This document shows positions 4,494-7,318 of a stretch of 7,318 nt of DNA, in pieces; the stretch's first letter is position 1; every line of letters begins with the position of its first letter. The notes below the pieces were generated by a model that was not told the origin of the DNA, did not search any database, and saw only the letters and a program-made list of their open reading frames with translations. The DNA lies in NCBI GenBank assembly GCA_019314085.1, contig JAFCZZ010000067.1, positions 1-7,318 of the forward strand. Direction: 5' to 3'. This DNA is from Deltaproteobacteria bacterium. Its GTDB lineage: Bacteria; Desulfobacterota; Syntrophia; Syntrophales; UBA2210. A program made the position numbers and the translations under genes.

Positions 4494-6200
4494 ATGGTTC
4501 CGGACGAGACGCGAGGGGAAGGGAAGATGGGAGTGGAGGAAGTCAGGTACCTCAAGAAGATCGACGGGAAGTTCAGGATACCGGAGGGAATCGTGGTCTG
4601 GGGCGAGGACGCGGAGGGCAACCCCGTGAAGGTCCTGGTGGACGGTGACGGGCGCCTCCAGGTCGACGTTCTCTCGATGCCCTCGGTGTCCGTGGAGCCC
4701 AGCTTCAAGGACGCGGCGGGGGTTCCGCACCGCGCGCTCGTGGACGCCGACCAGCACGTGCAGGTGGACGTCCTGAGCTCGGCACTGCCCTCGGGGGCGG
4801 CGACGGAGGAGACCCTGTCGTCCGTCCTCAGCCGGTTCGACATAACGCTGAGCAACCTGAGGAACACGCTGGATTCGAGGATTTACGACCCCGCGGACGC
4901 CTTGTCGGTGTATGACCAGATCAAGCAGGTGAGGACGCGGGTGGACAGCCACCTTCCGAACATGGACGTCCCGGTGTCGTCCCTCCTGAGGATAAGGGTC
5001 TACGACCAGACCTTCGAGGAGGGAACGAGCGACCTCACGGCCGAGAACTGCACCCAGACGGTTCAGACGACCGAGGTCTACGGCGGGAGCTATGCCCTGG
5101 ACGTATCCATAGCTGACGGCGTGACTGGAAGCGTCACCACCCCCGCGAGACCCGTTTCGGCAAACCAGCGAGTGACCTTCAGCCTCGCCCACAAGGAGAA
5201 CGCATACATCAGCGACATAAAGCTGGCCGTGATATGGCGGAGGTCCTCTGGGGGGACAATAGACGCGGAGGAATACGCCCTTACGCCTTCCACTTCCTGG
5301 CAGGTCGACAGCCGGACGCTGACGGCCCCCCAGAACGCCACGACAATGGAGCTGCAGGTGAAGGCCACCGCTTCGGGCGGGGAGGGGCACGCATACCTGG
5401 ACGAGTTAACCATAGACCTCGTGGGCCAGATACTCCGGACGGATGCCGCGGGGAACGTCAAGGTCACGGACGACATGCTCGATGTTGGGCTTTCAACGAG
5501 GGCCTCGGAGGCGACCCTGTCTTCGATACTTTCGCAGCTTGACATTACGCTGTCATCCCTGAGGGATTCCCTGAAACAGTCGACCATAGACACGACGGTT
5601 TATACGAAGAGCCTGGCCGACGTGTGGTATCAGTTGTCGCAGACCCTGGCTGTGCACGAGCAGACCCCCTGGAACCCGCCGAACCTGGACGTCGCCTTGA
5701 GCACCAGGGCAAGCGAGTCCTCGCTGACAAGCTTCGCCGCACAGGCCTATGACTCTGCGAACGACCGCTACAAGATAAACGCCGAGGCGGTTGCGAATCC
5801 CCCTAACCTGGATGTCGCGCTCTCGACCCGCGCAAGCGAGGACACGCTGAGGCTCGTCCCCTCGCGCTGGATCCCCCCGGGCGCGACCGAGAAGTCCTGG
5901 AGCGCGAACGCGTCGCCGACCGCGGCTGGGGACTCCACGCTGGTCGACTACGTGCCGGACAGCGGGAAGACCGTGCGCATCACGGACATCACGGTGTCGG
6001 CGGACGTGGACGGCCACGCGCGCGTGATGTGGGGGACGACCCAGCTCTGGAAGCAGTTCCTGACCGCGAAGATCCCGGGAGGGCAGAGCTTCACGAGGGC
6101 CCTGAGCGTGACGGGGGACGGGACGACGCACCTCCAGCTCATCGTGTACGCGTCGGCGGCGGGTAACGTGACCGGGACGATGCTCGGGTACGAGGTGTAG
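4494..6200 (+). CDS. Modular repeat protein with LSTRASE repeats and jelly-roll domains, fibre-like
   Basis: A 568-residue protein. Residues 39-61 and 73-95 are a duplicated unit ending Q-V-D-V-L-S. Residues about 100-126 (T-L-S-S-V-L-S-R-F-D-I-T-L-S-N-L-R) recur at 341-362. Residues about 165-315 look like a carbohydrate-binding jelly roll (Y-G-G-S-Y-A-L-D-V start, H-A-Y-L-D-E-L-T-I-D-L end). Three L-S-T-R-A-S-E units begin near 330, 399 and 440. Residues about 465-568 are a closing beta-sandwich ending G-T-M-L-G-Y-E-V. It is probably an elongated oligomeric fibre or attachment protein; there is no signal peptide. ATG 4494 suits a leaderless message from the promoter just upstream. ATG 4527, behind GAGGGGAA (4513-4520), would remove 11 residues and is nearly as likely. 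Confidence 0.82.
   Translation: MVPDETRGEGKMGVEEVRYLKKIDGKFRIPEGIVVWGEDAEGNPVKVLVDGDGRLQVDVLSMPSVSVEPSFKDAAGVPHRALVDADQHVQVDVLSSALPSGAATEETLSSVLSRFDITLSNLRNTLDSRIYDPADALSVYDQIKQVRTRVDSHLPNMDVPVSSLLRIRVYDQTFEEGTSDLTAENCTQTVQTTEVYGGSYALDVSIADGVTGSVTTPARPVSANQRVTFSLAHKENAYISDIKLAVIWRRSSGGTIDAEEYALTPSTSWQVDSRTLTAPQNATTMELQVKATASGGEGHAYLDELTIDLVGQILRTDAAGNVKVTDDMLDVGLSTRASEATLSSILSQLDITLSSLRDSLKQSTIDTTVYTKSLADVWYQLSQTLAVHEQTPWNPPNLDVALSTRASESSLTSFAAQAYDSANDRYKINAEAVANPPNLDVALSTRASEDTLRLVPSRWIPPGATEKSWSANASPTAAGDSTLVDYVPDSGKTVRITDITVSADVDGHARVMWGTTQLWKQFLTAKIPGGQSFTRALSVTGDGTTHLQLIVYASAAGNVTGTMLGYEV
4608..4778 (+). repeat. Internal protein duplication at the fibre-like N-terminus
   Basis: Two 23-residue units (4608-4676 and 4710-4778) 34 residues apart share the pattern D-A-x-G-x-P-x-x-x-L-V-D-x-D-x-x-x-Q-V-D-V-L-S. 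The codons differ, so the similarity is kept at protein level. Confidence 0.65.
5481..5849 (+). repeat. Three LSTRASE units in the 568-residue protein
   Basis: Units start at residues 330, 399 and 440 and share D-V-x-L-S-T-R-A-S-E-x-x-L; the last two add N-L before it. A degenerate form, N-M-D-V-P-V-S-S, starts at residue 156. Copies use different codons (for instance CTGGACGTC and CTGGATGTC), indicating old, selected repeats. Confidence 0.75.
6192..6197 (+). promoter_or_regulatory. Ribosome binding site that fixes the GTG start at 6204
   Basis: GAGGTG lies six bases before GTG 6204, within the last codons of the previous gene. It supports the GTG as the true start of the LamG-like gene and implies coupled translation. 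Confidence 0.65.
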
Positions 6201-6203
6201 TCC

Positions 6204-7253
6204 GTGGGATGGCTACCGGGATGGGCCAAGAGGGTCAGGCTTACCGCCGACCACACCGTGATAGACTCCGACCTCGCCGACTTCCCGGCCCTGCTCCACA
6301 TCAGCGCATCGTCTGGAAAAAACGGCAGGGACCTCACGTTCGTCTTCGACGAGGTGGGAGCAAACTACAAGAAGATAGCGGTCACCACGGGCGATGGGGT
6401 CACCCAGTGCTACGTGGAGGTTGAGAAGTGGGACGCCGTAAACGAGAAGGCTTGGCTCTGGGTGAGGTGCCCGACCCTCTCGTCAACTACTGACACGGAC
6501 TTCTATCTCTACTACGACAACTCCCAGCCAGACAACACGGCCTACGTGGGCGACCCCGGCTCTACTCCGGCGCAGAGCGTGTGGGATGCAAACTTCAAGC
6601 TCGTCACTCATATGCGAGATGACCCCGATACATCGCACGTCAGGGACAGCACGAGCAACGCCAACGACGGGACGAAGAAGGCGGCGAACGAGCCAATAGT
6701 GACGACCGCCGGGAAGATAGACGACGCGCAAGATTTTGACGGGACGGACGATGACGTGACTCTATCAAGCCCAATAACCGGGACGGTTCATTCCTGTAGC
6801 ATCTGGGTTAAATTCGATACCGGCCCGGACTTCGTATTGGTTGGCGGTTCTTACGAACATTATTTTTTGTATGCGACTTCTGGGAGGCTCTACTACAACG
6901 TGGGGGGAGATTATGTTTGGGTGGATGTCTCATGGGCGACGAATACTTGGTACCATTTAGTTTCAGTCCGAAATGGCACTTCGGTCAGGTTTTACGTGAA
7001 CGGAAGCCAGCAGGGGACTGAACAGACGCTGAGTGCAAACACTCCCAACTCGGTGAACACGATTGGCAGGTATAGCGATGATGACCGCTGGGCTACTGAC
7101 GGCATCATCGACGAGGTCCGCATCTCGGACGTTGCCCGGAGCGCGGCGTGGATTAAAGCTTCCTACCACTCCGGGAACGACTCTCTCTGGACTTGGGGGG
7201 CACAGGAGACGTTGCCAGTCGGGAAGTCGCCGATGACGCTCATGGGGGTCTGA
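6204..7253 (+). CDS. DUF2341 and LamG-like domain protein, putative receptor-binding protein
   Basis: A 349-residue protein. Residues about 7-115 match the DUF2341 pattern: W-A-K-R-V-R-L-T, D-F-P-A-L-L-H-I, a K-A-W-L-W-V-R-C-P strand and D-F-Y-L-Y-Y-D-N. Residues about 130-340 are a LamG-like (concanavalin-type) sandwich: D-S-T-S-N-A-N-D-G-T, F-D-G-T-D-D, W249-Y-H-L, F263-Y-V-N-G and G300-I-I-D-E-V-R-I. Such domains bind glycans or surface proteins. In cellular adhesins they follow a signal peptide; here the DUF2341 domain begins at residue 7 with none, which favours a virion protein. The gene starts three bases after the previous stop. GC content drops in the LamG core. It is likely a host-recognition partner of the 568-residue protein. 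Confidence 0.88.
   Translation: MGWLPGWAKRVRLTADHTVIDSDLADFPALLHISASSGKNGRDLTFVFDEVGANYKKIAVTTGDGVTQCYVEVEKWDAVNEKAWLWVRCPTLSSTTDTDFYLYYDNSQPDNTAYVGDPGSTPAQSVWDANFKLVTHMRDDPDTSHVRDSTSNANDGTKKAANEPIVTTAGKIDDAQDFDGTDDDVTLSSPITGTVHSCSIWVKFDTGPDFVLVGGSYEHYFLYATSGRLYYNVGGDYVWVDVSWATNTWYHLVSVRNGTSVRFYVNGSQQGTEQTLSANTPNSVNTIGRYSDDDRWATDGIIDEVRISDVARSAAWIKASYHSGNDSLWTWGAQETLPVGKSPMTLMGV
6780..7040 (+). other. Low-GC segment in the LamG-like domain
   Basis: Bases 6841-7020 contain 87 G or C out of 180 (48%) by hand count, including a T6 run, while the first part of the same gene and its neighbours are much richer in GC. The frame is intact and the domain hallmarks remain. Limits are approximate. It may be a recently exchanged or rapidly evolving binding segment. 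Confidence 0.5.
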
Positions 7254-7259
7254 CCGGCG

Positions 7260-7276
7260 AAAGGAATGCTTATATA
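7260..7276 (+). promoter_or_regulatory. Archaeal TATA promoter for the gene at the right edge
   Basis: The box TTATATA is at 7270-7276, with purine-rich AAAGGAA upstream as BRE. It sits just after the TGA of the LamG-like gene. The predicted transcription start is about 7298-7300, leaving a leader of roughly ten bases that still holds the GGGGAAG ribosome binding site (7299-7305). Confidence 0.75.
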
Positions 7277-7308
7277 GCTGGTGAGGGAGAGGCTGAAAGG
7301 GGAAGAGC

Positions 7309-7318
7309 ATGGCCGAAA
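7309..7318 (+). CDS. Start of a gene truncated by the window edge
   Basis: ATG at 7309 with GGGGAAG at 7299-7305 and a strong TATA box 36 bases upstream (centre 7273). Only M-A-E and one further base are visible, so nothing can be said of the product. Confidence 0.55.

Noticed and set aside
5594..5605. TATA-like GGTTTATAC
   Set aside because: It lies inside the 568-residue gene with no start codon or frame change at the expected distance.
2500..7253. Diversity-generating retroelement acting on the fibre or LamG gene
   Set aside because: There is no reverse transcriptase, no template repeat and no second copy of the low-GC patches in the window. The patches are shifts in composition rather than adenine-targeted variation.

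Overview
The window is a dense, one-directional block of virion-type genes that most likely comes from a virus or provirus of an archaeon. Four BRE/TATA promoters fit the archaeal pattern (an A-rich triplet, two bases, then a TTTATA-like box), and each lies about 25-40 bases before a start codon. Arginine is mostly AGG, isoleucine ATA is frequent, ribosome binding sites are purine rich (GGAGG, GGTGA) and the DNA is GC rich. Abundant AGG/ATA codons and ordinary lysine content argue against a haloarchaeon and would suit a thermophilic or deeply branching archaeal host, but the host is inference. No capsid, terminase, portal, polymerase or integrase gene lies in the window, so the virus type cannot be fixed from it.

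Layout. Block 1 (1-3175) holds the end of a truncated gene, a 199-residue helix-plus-beta protein, a 55-residue single-pass membrane protein, a 271-residue beta-rich protein with a proline-rich hinge, a 40-residue basic peptide, a 133-residue beta protein and a 328-residue fibre-like protein with seven His-x-His motifs. These genes abut or overlap by a few bases and read as one operon. Block 2 (3176-3572) starts at a promoter and holds a 74-residue helical protein and a 51-residue basic protein. Block 3 (3571-4472) starts at another promoter and holds two sibling small membrane proteins and a 164-residue beta protein. Block 4 (4462-7253) has its own promoter and two large proteins: a 568-residue modular repeat protein and a 349-residue DUF2341 plus LamG-like protein. 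A fifth promoter-gene pair begins at the right edge.

How it fits together. The large beta-rich proteins carry binding-type modules (lectin-like sandwich, His-x-His fibre, carbohydrate-binding-like jelly roll, LamG-like domain), and none has a signal peptide. That points to assembly in the cytoplasm as parts of a virion, probably its host-recognition apparatus, rather than to secreted cell-surface adhesins. Three small membrane proteins sharing a C-terminal Asp-Glu-x-Gly motif are interspersed. They are the least explained part of the cassette and could be virion-membrane or egress proteins. Two stretches inside the binding proteins are clearly poorer in GC than their surroundings, which suggests exchange of host-recognition segments.
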